A stretch of 64,000 nucleotides of DNA from Flavobacterium sp. ZT3R18. Its GTDB lineage: Bacteria; Bacteroidota; Bacteroidia; Flavobacteriales; Flavobacteriaceae. Position numbers and translations under genes: made by a program. How positions within the stretch are numbered: position 1 is the stretch's first letter; each line of letters starts with the position of its first letter. This document shows positions 50,771-61,700 of the stretch, piece by piece. The notes under the pieces were generated by a model. That model did no database searches. It was not told the origin of the DNA and worked only from the letters and a program-made list of their open reading frames with translations. The stretch covers positions 49,867 to 113,866 of the forward strand of contig NZ_VJZS01000016.1 of NCBI RefSeq assembly GCF_007097385.1. Reading direction: 5' to 3'.

Positions 50771-51244
50771 TTATTTCTCATTCTCCAATTCCCGTACTTT
50801 ATCGTAAATCAAATTGCTCTCAAATCCTCGTCTTAACATATAATCGCAAAATTTCTTTCGTTTTTTGAGTATGTTATTCTCAGGTATGGATTTCCAATTT
50901 CTTACGGCTAAATTCTCAAATGTTTCTAAGTATTCTTCGGGAGTGATTTCTTTTAGGGCAAGATTAATGAGGTTTTGACCAATTTTACGCATTTTCAATT
51001 CATTGGTAATTCGGATTTTACCCCAATTCTTGATGCGGTGTTTTCCTCTGGCAAAACTACAGGCGAATCGGGCTTCGTTGAGAAAATTGTGCTCGATAAG
51101 ATGCACGATAACTTCGTCGATTTCGTTTTGGTCCAATTTCATACTCCATAATTTAGAAACCACTTCTTCGTGGCACCGCTCTTGATAGGCACAAAAATGT
51201 TCTATTTTTAATTTGGCTTCTTTGATGGAGAAAATGTCTTTCAT
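50771..51244 (-). CDS. recX: Regulatory protein RecX
   Basis: Modulates RecA filaments during recombination. It has 157 residues, all alpha-helical three-helix repeats. Recognisable segments are AYQERCHEEVVSKLWSMKLD (about residues 19-38), HNFLNEARFACSFARGKHRI (52-71) and KKRKKFCDYMLRRGFESNLI. It is cytoplasmic. No recA is nearby. Its start lies in CATATATGAAA, the same sequence context as bioD and the GntR gene, at the end of a mosaic of dispersed modules. Confidence 0.92.
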   Translation of the reverse strand: MKDIFSIKEAKLKIEHFCAYQERCHEEVVSKLWSMKLDQNEIDEVIVHLIEHNFLNEARFACSFARGKHRIKNWGKIRITNELKMRKIGQNLINLALKEITPEEYLETFENLAVRNWKSIPENNILKKRKKFCDYMLRRGFESNLIYDKVRELENEK

Positions 51245-51660
51245 ATATGTGAAATTTATTTATTAGAGGGCATATATGTTATGCTTCGCCAGTTCGCTAT
51301 CGTTCGGGTCGCCTTTTTATTTATCGGTGTTTGTATGCACAAACTTGTTGTTAATAGGGATTTCATATGTAGATAATATTGTTTTTGTTGGAATATGGTA
51401 TCGCCAGATCTTCATTGGTGTTTGCGACAACTTCAGTCATGGGGATTTCATATGTTAATATTTTTTTATCGGTCATATGTAATTGATGACCGTTTATGTT
51501 TTATTGCAGTCATCGAACTCCGTTTCGCATATTAGCATTGGTGTTTGTTTCATCGGCTACTATTTTATTTTGGTATTCTATGACCCGAGCCAATGGGCGA
51601 ACTGACGAAGTATTTTCAATTGCGGCCAATTTACGAACATCCTCATTTCATACATTGGTT
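51245..51660 (-). repeat. Mosaic of dispersed modules upstream of recX
   Basis: On the minus strand several decayed or partial copies follow one another. From 51655 to about 51590 there is TATGAAATGAGGATGTTCG with TAAATTGGCCGCAA, similar to 29118-29150. From 51555 to about 51500 there is ACAAACACCAATGCTAATAT with GCGAAACGGAG. From 51455 to 51363 there is full module B. From 51340 to 51270 there is CAAACACCGATAAAT with GATAGCGAACTGGCGAAGC. Most joints contain CATATG or CATATATG. Confidence 0.75.
51363..51440 (-). CDS. Possible 25-residue peptide, second copy
   Basis: Minus-strand frame of 25 codons containing NEDLAIPYSNKNNIIYI. Its TGA overlaps a downstream ATG (51366) in ATGA, and that ATG opens a 36-codon frame ending at 51256. 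It matches the bioD leader frame at 19 of 25 residues, including the 14 consecutive residues NEDLAIPYSNKNNI. Expression is unproven. Confidence 0.35.
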   Translation of the reverse strand: MTEVVANTNEDLAIPYSNKNNIIYI

Positions 51661-51937
51661 TTGTTGCTGAAAATTGAAATTTAAGTTTTTTTATTTAAAA
51701 AGAAAAAAATTATTATTTCAAAAGAGAAGAATCTTACAGTTGTGTTTTTATTAAGATGTATATTTCTTTTCTTTTCGACAGTGTTAAAATGCTGATAATC
51801 AGACTACATACCATTTGACGAAAATAAAAGTAATTTGACGATTTAATGGTTCATTTTTAATAGTATCATGTAACTTTAACATGATACTATTATTTTGTTG
51901 TAAGAAAAATTACTTTATTTAACGTAAAATTTCCTTT
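51661..51937. other. Spacer before the first T9SS surface protein gene
   Basis: 277 nt without a gene. It has a perfect hairpin, AATAGTATCATGT and its complement with a 7-nt loop (51859-51891), that ends in TATTTTG, 47 nt before the ATG. This may be a terminator for upstream transcription or an operator overlapping the promoter. Confidence 0.5.
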
Positions 51938-54900
51938 ATGAAAACACTCTTACTTTCAATATTTTTATGTGGCTTCTTTACGAATACTGCATTTGGGTCA
52001 GTTTTAGGGGACTATCAATCCAATGTAAATACAACTGGAAACTGGACCAGCATTTCTAGTTGGTTGTATTATAATGGTTCTGCTTGGGTGCCTGCAACAA
52101 ATTATCCTGGACAAATAGTAGGTACGGGTGCTGTTCTTATTCAGTCAGGTGATACTATAACAATGGGTACGGCTGATTTGACAACTACAATGAGCTCACT
52201 TACAATTAGTGGTACATTAGTTTTGGACGGAGGAAAAGACGGTGGTCTTTTTACAATTAATACACAAAGTATTATAGTTACTGCTGGTCTTACTCCTTAT
52301 GCCAATATTGATTTTCATAATAAAGTTACTTTGGCATTGCCAGCAAATGCAACTATTCAAGTTGGAATAGGTGGCCTACCAACACCCGGAAGTGGGACCT
52401 GTAATAATAATATTGAAATTTCGATTGGGGGTCTTGCTTTAGCATATTGTACTGGTACAGGAAGTCCACCGGCAGAATATACTTTTAGTGATCTAATAAA
52501 TAATGGTGGTTATTATGTTGTTAATGCTTCAATATCGCCAACAGCTGTTTGCGAATCTGGAAGTTTTGTGATTACAGCAACTCCCCTCCCCTCATCAGGA
52601 GTAACAGCTATTAATTGGTACACAGTTCCGAGTGGTGGTTCATCAATTTCAAGCTCAAATCCATATACTACCTCCGTAATATCTACAACTACGACATATT
52701 ATGTTGAAGCTACTTACAGTTTTGGGTATACAACACCTAGAAAAGCAATTGTAGCAACGGTAAATCCTAATTTACCAGCGAGTGTAAGCATTGCGGCTTC
52801 CTCATCAGGAGCGATTTGCTCAGGAACATCGGTTACTTTTACAGCTACTCCAACCAATGGAGGGGCAACTCCGGCTTATCAATGGAAATTGAATGGTGGA
52901 AATGTTGGAACAAATTCAGCAACTTACACAAACTCAGCTTTAGCAAACGGCGCTAATGTAACTTGTGATATGACATCAAATGCTCCTTGTATAACAGGAA
53001 ATCCAGCTACATCAAATGTTGTGATAATGGCAGTGAATCCAAGTTTAGCGGCCAGTGTAAGTATTGATGCTTCTCCATCTGGAGCGATTTGCCCAGGAAC
53101 ATCGGTTATTTTTACGGCTACTCCAAGCAATGGCGGGACAACTCCGTTCTATCAATGGAAACTGAATGGAGGAAGTGTTGGAACAGATTCAGCAACTTAC
53201 ACAAACTCAGCTTTAGCAAACGGTGATTATGTAACTTGTGTTATGACATCGAATGCGACTCCCTGTTTAACGGGAAGTCCAGCAACCGCAAATGTTGTGA
53301 CAATGATAGTTGAATCCGGAATACCTGTTGCTCCAGTTTTGACCGATATTGTTTTAGCGTGTAATCAAACTGTGGTTACTGGAACTTGGGCTGCAGTTGC
53401 GAATACCGCCAATTATAAATTTGATGTTTCTTTAGATCCTTTATTTGGAACTTTTATATCAGGTTATCAAGATATATCTGTTGCCCCAACACCTACTCCT
53501 TCAGTGGTTGTAAACGGCTTGACTCCTGGAGTAACCTATTATGTAAGAGCTAGAACAGTAAATGGCTGTGGTGCAGTAAGCGCAAACTCAAATGTAGGAA
53601 CTGCTTCCGTAACTATTACTAAAACCTCAGATGGTAGTAGTTGGGATAATGGTATGCCTGATAGTAGCAAAAAAATTATTTTTACTGGAAATGCAACTTT
53701 GTCCTCTAGTTTAAACGCCTGTTCTTGTCAAATAAATTCAGGAATCGCTGTTCAGGTTGATTCTGGTACCGTTATGACATTAGAAAATGGATTGGCCGTT
53801 GCAGGAACTGGAACTTTGACTTTTGAGAACAATGCGAGTTTGGTACAGGTAAATGATGCAGCTGTCAATACAGGAACTATCATTTATAAACGCAATACAA
53901 CACCCATGAAGAACTACGACTATACCTATTGGTCCTCACCGGTCGCAGGGCAAACGCTTCAAGCTTTATCTCCAAACACCTTACGGGATAAGTATTTTAG
54001 TTATTCCCTAAATAATTGGGTAACTCAATTAGACGGGCTAAGCACAATGATTGCAGGGAAAGGGTATATTATTAGAGTTCCAAAGCCCGATATTACGTAT
54101 CCTAACGGGGAATATTGGACAGGAGCAACTTATATACAATCCGTTCAATTTGTAGGAGTTCCCAATAATGGAGTTTACTCGTTGCCAATTGACCCTGTGG
54201 GATATAACAATCTGATCGGAAATCCATATCCATGCGCCATGAGTGCAGATGCCTTTTTATTAGAAAACAGTATCAATAATTCAAGATTAGGAGGGACGAT
54301 TTATTTTTGGACGCACAATACGGCTATTGCCAACGGTAGATATTCTGGAACAGATTTTGCTTCCTATAATTATTTAGGAGGAGTTGGAACCTTTGCCGCT
54401 CCAAGTGGTAGTACAGGAGGGGCAAATAATAATATTCCATCAGGAAATATAGCGGCCGGGCAATCTTTTTTCGCGGAAAGTACCGGCGGAGCTGGGCCTG
54501 TAGTTTTCAATAACAGTATGCGGGTAAGTCTAGTAAATAAAAACTCTCAATTTTTTAAAGGGACTCAATCAAAAGCTGTTCCCATAGAAAAGCATCGTGT
54601 TTGGTTAAACTTAACCAATACCGAAGGGGCTTTCAAGCAAATGTTAGTGGGGTACGTTACAGGAGCAACCAATGGGTTTGATTCTGCCTTTGATGGGGTG
54701 AGTTTGGATAGCAATAAATATATCGATTTTTATAGTGTTAATGATAAAAAGAATTTTGTGATTCAAGGGCGTGCTTTGCCTTTTGATAAAACGGATAAAG
54801 TGCCATTAGGATATAAAACGACTATCGAAGGAACTTTTGAGATAAGTATCGATCAAGTAGATGGAATTTTGGCATATGAAAGCGTATTTGTGGAAGACAA

Positions 54901-55267
54901 AGTAAAAGGGGTTGTTGTGGATCTTAAAAAAGGGCCTTATTCTTTTTCTACCTCCATAGGAACATTTAATGATCGTTTTGTATTGCGATTCACAGATAAT
55001 GTTATTCTTGCAAGTGTTCTTAATACTGCTATTTTAGACAGACCAGTGATTGTTTCTGTTCAAAATCACCAAATAAAAATCAATTCATTTAATGAAATAA
55101 TGGATAAACTTATGATTTATGATTTGAATGGAAGACTACTATATAAAAAAGAAAATGTGAATAGCAATGAATTTAGCATTCCTGATTTTAATTCCAGCGA
55201 ACAATTTTTAATAGTGCAAACCTTGCTTAAAAATGATGAATGGTTTACCATTGAAATAGTTTTTTAA
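51938..55267 (+). CDS. T9SS-secreted surface protein with tandem Ig-like repeats
   Basis: Protein of 1109 residues. A signal peptide (MKTLLLSIFLCGFFTNTAFG) is followed by a beta-rich region and then two Ig-like repeats of 91 residues each (about 277-460; SGAICSGTSVTFTATPTNGG and SGAICPGTSVIFTATPSNGG). An Fn3-like unit follows (about 465-560). From about residue 625 a region is shared with the next gene (LTFENNASLVQVNDA, YDYTYWSSPVAGQ). The last 75 residues, with VIVSVQNHQIKINSFNE and LNGRLLYKKENV, match T9SS type C sorting domains. It is probably displayed on the surface or shed, and is likely an adhesin. No enzyme motif is seen. Confidence 0.88.
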   Translation: MKTLLLSIFLCGFFTNTAFGSVLGDYQSNVNTTGNWTSISSWLYYNGSAWVPATNYPGQIVGTGAVLIQSGDTITMGTADLTTTMSSLTISGTLVLDGGKDGGLFTINTQSIIVTAGLTPYANIDFHNKVTLALPANATIQVGIGGLPTPGSGTCNNNIEISIGGLALAYCTGTGSPPAEYTFSDLINNGGYYVVNASISPTAVCESGSFVITATPLPSSGVTAINWYTVPSGGSSISSSNPYTTSVISTTTTYYVEATYSFGYTTPRKAIVATVNPNLPASVSIAASSSGAICSGTSVTFTATPTNGGATPAYQWKLNGGNVGTNSATYTNSALANGANVTCDMTSNAPCITGNPATSNVVIMAVNPSLAASVSIDASPSGAICPGTSVIFTATPSNGGTTPFYQWKLNGGSVGTDSATYTNSALANGDYVTCVMTSNATPCLTGSPATANVVTMIVESGIPVAPVLTDIVLACNQTVVTGTWAAVANTANYKFDVSLDPLFGTFISGYQDISVAPTPTPSVVVNGLTPGVTYYVRARTVNGCGAVSANSNVGTASVTITKTSDGSSWDNGMPDSSKKIIFTGNATLSSSLNACSCQINSGIAVQVDSGTVMTLENGLAVAGTGTLTFENNASLVQVNDAAVNTGTIIYKRNTTPMKNYDYTYWSSPVAGQTLQALSPNTLRDKYFSYSLNNWVTQLDGLSTMIAGKGYIIRVPKPDITYPNGEYWTGATYIQSVQFVGVPNNGVYSLPIDPVGYNNLIGNPYPCAMSADAFLLENSINNSRLGGTIYFWTHNTAIANGRYSGTDFASYNYLGGVGTFAAPSGSTGGANNNIPSGNIAAGQSFFAESTGGAGPVVFNNSMRVSLVNKNSQFFKGTQSKAVPIEKHRVWLNLTNTEGAFKQMLVGYVTGATNGFDSAFDGVSLDSNKYIDFYSVNDKKNFVIQGRALPFDKTDKVPLGYKTTIEGTFEISIDQVDGILAYESVFVEDKVKGVVVDLKKGPYSFSTSIGTFNDRFVLRFTDNVILASVLNTAILDRPVIVSVQNHQIKINSFNEIMDKLMIYDLNGRLLYKKENVNSNEFSIPDFNSSEQFLIVQTLLKNDEWFTIEIVF

Positions 55268-55306
55268 CTAATTAGGTGTTCCTTAAAAAAACCTAATTTT
55301 CAATTT

Positions 55307-55351
55307 TTGAACAGCCTCCAAATAGTATCTAACTTTTTGGGGGCTGTTCAA
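55307..55351 (+). terminator. Terminator-like hairpin after the first surface protein gene
   Basis: Arms TTGAACAGCCTCC and GGGGGCTGTTCAA with a 19-nt loop, 40 nt after the stop codon. T-richness is in the loop rather than after the stem. Confidence 0.55.
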
Positions 55352-55740
55352 TTTATGATGATTTTTTTTTAGAATCCAAAACCTACAAAAAGAATGAATT
55401 TCAGTTATTTAGCGAAGATTAATGCGCGATTTTTGAAACTTATAGATGAAATAATTTTTTAATGTTTATTTTTGGCACGTATAAATACCTGTTTTTGCAT
55501 TAGCATGACAAGATATAGTGTAGAAAAGCGAATTATTTTTTACAAAAAGCGCATAGATTATAGTATGCTTTTTTAAATAAACTTTTCACTTTATTAAAAT
55601 TATACGACTAAATACCTCAAAATTCCCCCAAGAATATGAATAGAATTATACTTAGTGTTGTTGATTTTTTTTCTTCCCAGATGAATACTTTGCAAGAAAT
55701 AATAGTGCGATTTTTACAAAGAAACATTCGTGTTTGTAGG
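55352..55740. other. Spacer and possible 5' extension before the giant surface protein gene
   Basis: No separate gene is seen. The giant gene's frame is open from the ATG at 55636, which would add 35 residues ahead of the signal peptide. No clear TAnnTTTG promoter was found. Confidence 0.4.
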
Positions 55741-58700
55741 ATGAATACAACTATTAGATTTGAAAGTGTGTTGAACGATAAATTAAAACATCTTTTAATT
55801 GTTTTGTTTTTAATGCTTGGCTCTTTTAATCAGGTATTTGCAGCTAATAGATATTCTGTTGCGAGTGGTAATTGGAATAGCACAGCAACTTGGTCTGCAA
55901 CTCCTGGAGGCGCTCCTGGCGCGAGTGTTCCCGCAGGGGGACCGTTGGGTGATACGGTTTTCATTAAGAGCGGTTACACTGTTACCACAACTGCTGATGG
56001 TGCTACATGTACATTATTGAACATAGAATCAGGAGCAACTTTGGTAGTGGGAGGTTTTACAATGACAGTTACAAATGCTACTTCAGTAACAGGGACTTTG
56101 ATCCATAATAATCTTACAGGGGCTAAACAATATACAGGGTCAGTTACGATAAATCCTGGGGGGCTTTGGAATAATACAGGAAATTCTGGAATAACTTTTA
56201 AAGGAGGAATTATAAACAATGGCACTTTTAATGCGGGTATAGGAGTACAGTTATTTAACACAACTCTTGTTCAATCGTTAACAGGAACATTGGTTATACC
56301 AAATCTGACAGTTACAGTTCCTACTGTTCTTACAAATAATGGCACGCTTACTGTTTCGGCGGGACTTGCTGGTACAGGTACGTTGACTAACGCAGCAGGA
56401 AAGACACTTATTATTAGTGGGACTTCCTCAATTACGACTTTTACAAATGCAGGAACAGCAATTATAAATGGAGTGGGAGCAATTAGTACTATGGCTGCAA
56501 ATTTCACCAATACAGGGACGCTTAATCTTAATGGCTCTGGGACATTTGCCGGGATTACCAATAATGCGGGAGGAACGGTTAATCTTGCCAGTTCGGGGAC
56601 TATTACAGCTTTTAATAACGCAACGGCTACAAGTCAGTTGAATATTAGTGCTGCAACCGTACCTATTACAGGGCTTACTGCAACATTTGCTGGTAATACA
56701 GTAAATTATAATGGTGTAGCGCAAACTATAAAGAGTAATAGTTATAGTAATCTTACTATGAGTAATTCTAGCGGAACACAAACTGCTGCTGGGAATTTAA
56801 CAGTAAACGGTATATTGACTACTACTGCGGGAGGGACTTTGAATATGGCTGCCAATCAATTATTGGTAGGGCCTACTGCAATAATTACCAATACGGGAAC
56901 TATACGAACACAAAATGCAACTGGAACTCCATTACCTTCGGGACTAACATGGTCAGGAACAGTACAGTATGATCAATCAATTGGAGCACAGACCATAGTA
57001 ACAGGTACTTATAATAATCTTACTTTTGGTAATACTAGCGGAATACAAACTGCTGGAATATTAACGGTAAACGGAACATTGAATACGACAGCGGGAGGAA
57101 CCTTAAATATGGGCACGAATCAGTTGTTAGGTTCGCTTACTACAATTGCGAATGCAGGAACTATACGAACACAAAATGCAACTGCAAATCCAATTCCTTC
57201 GGGGAAAAATTGGGCTGGTACTGGAACGGTACAGTACGATCGTGGTGGAGCACAAACTGTTGCAGATGGCACCTATAATAACCTAAATCTTGCGGGGACT
57301 GGTATAAAAACATTTGGCGGAACAACAATTATTGGAGGGAATTTGACTATAGCTACAGGAGTAAGTGCTAATTTAGGAACTGGATTTATACATCCAGCAA
57401 ATTCTTTAACTCTTGGTCTTTCTACTACATCTTCAGGAACTTGGGGAAGTACAACTTCGACAGCTTTAAATAAAAATAATACTTTTTTTGCAGCAACGAC
57501 AGGAGTAATAAATGTTTCTACGACTACTTGTACAGCGGGATATTGGACAGGTACTACCAGTACAGATTGGAATACAGCATCCAACTGGTGTGGAGGAATC
57601 CCTACAGCATCAACAGATGTTGTGATACCAACAGGAACGCCGAACCAGCCAACTATTGCTACTGCAACTACAGCTCTTTGCAAAAATATAACGATTAATG
57701 CTTTGGCTACTTTAACATTAGCAAATAGCGCAACCACTTTATTAAACATAAGCGGAGATTTTACAAAAAACGGGACCTTAACAGCTGGAGCTGCTAGTAC
57801 ACTTAGTTTTGTTGGAGTTGGAGCGCAAGCTATTGGAGGGATTACGGCAACAACATTTTCTAATTTGAATATCAATTCTGGCACTACAACGATGAACGTT
57901 GGGGTTACCATTAGTGGAAATCTTAATGTTGCCATAGGAGCAAATTTGACAACAACAGCGGCTAATACACTTGTAGTTACAGGTACAACAGCAGTGGTAG
58001 GAACATTTACGCTTGGAGGTACCGGCACCAAAACATTTACAGGGACGACCTCTGTTACTGGAACACTAATCCTTGGGGATGGTGGTACTAAAACATTTAC
58101 TGGAGATGTAACTATTAATCCTGGTGGTAATTGGAATGAAACGGCTATAGCTGCAATAAATTTTGCAGGAAATTTAATAAATAACGGAACCTATTCAGCG
58201 GCAACCAATACAACAGGTATTCATGCTTTTACTGGTGGCGTAAAAAACATTAGCGGTAGTGGATCTAGTTCAATATCAATACCTACTATGTCTGTGACTG
58301 GTAGCTATACTAATAACGGAGTCCTTTCTGTTTCTACCGCGCTTTCTGGAACAGGAATACTAACGAATGCAGCAGGAAAGACACTAACTATTGGAGGGAC
58401 TTGTTTAATTAGTACGCTTACTGCAACATCAGTTGGAAATATAGTAAATTATAATAGAGCGGGAGCGCAAACCGTAAAAGCTACTACTTACTCATACTTA
58501 ACATTATCAGGAAGTGGAGCAAAAACAACAACAGGAGTTACGGTTAATGAAGTTCTTTCTATGGAGGAAACAGCTACGGCTACTGCAGCGCCTACTTATG
58601 CTGCAGCCGCTCTTTTGAGGTATTATACTACTACGGTAAGAACAGCAGGACCAGAGTGGCCAGCAACTTTTTCTGCAACAGGAGGGGTAGCAATATCAAA

Positions 58701-61700
58701 TACAGGAGCCATTACTATGAATACGGCAAAAGTAATGGGATTAAATGCGCCACTAATTATTAGTAATGGAGCTACTTTAAATTCTAATAATTTAAATTTA
58801 AATTTAGGCGGCAGCTTTGTAAGTGGAAGTTTAAGTGCTTTTTCAGCTGGAAGTTCAAATATAACAGTTGAGGGTACAGGAACTCAAAATATTGCTGGAT
58901 TTATCACAACAGGTACGGTTTCTATGACTAAAACGAGTGGAATAGCAACTTTTGTAGGTAATATTTCTGGAACGGGTTTAACTATAAACGGTTCAGGCAC
59001 ACTAAATTTAGGTGCGGGATTAACCCATACGTTTGCAGGAAATTGGACTAGATCTGCCGGGACTTTAGACGGAGGGTCTAGTGTGTTAAAAATTGGCGGT
59101 AATGTTGCTGGTGCTGGCGGTACATTCACAGCTAGTACAAGTACAGTTGAATTCAATAGTACTAACCCACAAAATTTAGGATCCATTAACCTGAATTATT
59201 ACAATTTACTGCTTTCAGGAGGTAACACTAAGACATTTGGAGTTGGAACTGCTGTCACTAATAATCTTACTATTCGTTCAGGAGTGATTGCCAATTTGGT
59301 AACTTTTATCCACACAGTACAAAAACTTACTCTAGGGAATACCATTGCGGTAGTTGGAAGTTGGGGAGGTACAGCTTCGGCTGCAACTAATAAAACTGCT
59401 ACCTATTTTGTTTCTACAGTTGGGGTTACTGGAATTATAAATGTAGCCTCAAATGCTTGTACTTCTTATACTGCTGTAATTGGTAGTAGTGATAGTGTTT
59501 GTAATACGACAACAGCAGCGGTTAACTTAGTGGTAACTGTTACTGGTGGTACAGGGCCATTTACTGTAGTTTACAAGAATGAGATAACGGGAGTAAATAC
59601 AGTGGTTACTAACTATAACAGCGGTTCGTCTATTTTAATTAGTCCAACACCAACTACGACAACCCCCTATACTTTGGTTTCGGTAACGGATGCTAATACT
59701 TGTCTTGCAACTATCACTGCTGCCTATACGAGTGTGTTATTTTATAGTATGCCGCCAGATCCAACTGCGACTGTTACGGATGCTTTGTGTCCAACTGATG
59801 CGACAGGTGCTATAACAATTACTAATGCGCTAAATCCAGCTTCATTAAAGTTTACTAATACGAATGCTAATTCTGGTTCTATCACTCCAATAGATTCTCA
59901 TGTAGATTTTGGCACACCATTATTATCTAATAAAGCCCAATTTACAGCCGAAGGTTGGATAAAATTCGACAAGAGTAAGTATATAAACAGAATGTCATTG
60001 TTTGGACAAAACGATGTAGTAGAATTTGGTTTTGAAGCAAATAATTTAAGATGTTGGACAGCAGGTGGCGGACAAGTGGATATGCCTTTGAGTAGTTACC
60101 CAACGGATAATGCTTGGCATCATATTGCAGTAGTGGGGAATGGAACAAACTTGCAGTTTTATATAGATGGTGCTTTGCGGGCTACAGGGGGTGGAGCAAC
60201 TGGGAATTACGGTACTGATACAAATTATTCAACTAAAATAGGTTGGGGAGTTATGGATGCTGGAGGAGTAGGATTGTCGGGAGAGGTTTTTAATTTAGGT
60301 TTTTGGAGTCGTGCGCTATCCGCTGAAGAGTTACAGGGATTAGCTACAGGATTTGTAGCATATAATACAAAACAAGTTGGATTACTTGCCGGTTATAGTT
60401 TAAGCGAGGGAGTAGGAACAACGGTTTCATCTGTAGGAATTCCAGCTCCGCAAGGTACATTAAAAGGAGACACTCTGCCTGTTTGGACAGATCCTTATGT
60501 GTACAGTTGGACCTCTGTACCTGCCGGATTTAGCTCTAGTTCGATAAATTTAACGGGACTATTGCCTGGGACTTATAATTTAACAACATCTTTAAAAGGA
60601 TGTCCAAAATCGGGGTCTTGGACAGTAAATGCTGCAAATGCTGCTACTATAAGCAGTCCTATTGTAGCTCCAGCAGCAACTTGTTCAGGAGTAGGAACGC
60701 AAAGTATAACTGTTGCGGCTACTGGAAACGGATTGATTTATTCATGGCAAAAAGACGGGTCTGCGGTCCTAAATGGAGGAGTAATTAGCGGACAAGGAAC
60801 TGCTACTCTAACTTTGACAAATCCTACCGCAACAGATATAGGTAGTTACACTGTAGTAGTTACGGGTAGTTGTGGCTCTCCAGTTACTTCAAATCCTGTA
60901 AGTGTTACGATTATATCTTTACCAGCTGCTCCAACAACATCGGCTACGGCTCAGCCTACTTGTGTGGTGCCAACAGGAACTATTACGGTTACAGTACCAA
61001 CGGGAATGAATTATAGTATAGATGGATTAGATTACTCTAATTCTTCTGGAGTATTTACGGGAGTGATAGTTGGGGCTTATTCGGTAACGGTAAAAAACGG
61101 TTCTGGATGTATTTCATTGGGAACTCCAGTTTCAATCAATGCACCAATTACCAATACTTGGGATGGAACAAAATGGTCTAAAACGTTAGACACTACACCG
61201 CCAACAGCGACTGATATAGTTGTTTTTAATGGTCCTTTTACCATAACAACACAATTAAACGCTTGTTCTTGTAAAATCAATCCAGGAGTAAATGTGGTGG
61301 TTGGTGTTCCAGGTGGAACAAACGACACCGCTATTTTAAAGGTTGAAAACGGACTGAATGTAGACCCTACGAGCACGTTAACTTTCGAGAACAATGCAAG
61401 TTTGGTACAGGTCAATGATGCAGCTAGCAATACGGGTAATATTGTCTATAAGCGTAATGCGAAAGCCATGAAGAACTTCGATTATACCTATTGGTCTTCG
61501 CCTGTTGTTGGACAAAAACTGAATGTATTATCGCCAAACACTTTATGGGATAAATATTTTAGTTATGTAAATAATTCGTGGAAAATAGAACCAGGGGTTA
61601 CGCCAATGGTAGTTGGAAAAGGATATATTATAAGAACGCCAAAAGATAATGGAGGTCTTCCTTGGCCTAATGGTGAGATGGTCAGTTTTCCTTATGCACA

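Noticed and set aside
51256..51366. 36-codon minus-strand frame starting in the ATGA of the second 25-codon copy
   Set aside because: No resemblance to anything, and most of it runs through decayed repeat modules. It is mentioned only as context for the ATGA overlap.
57273..58031. 252-codon open frame on the minus strand inside the giant surface protein gene
   Set aside because: It is a shadow of the repetitive Gly/Thr/Asn codons on the plus strand. The product is a low-complexity Val/Pro-rich string with no domain, and several similar mirror frames occur along the same gene.
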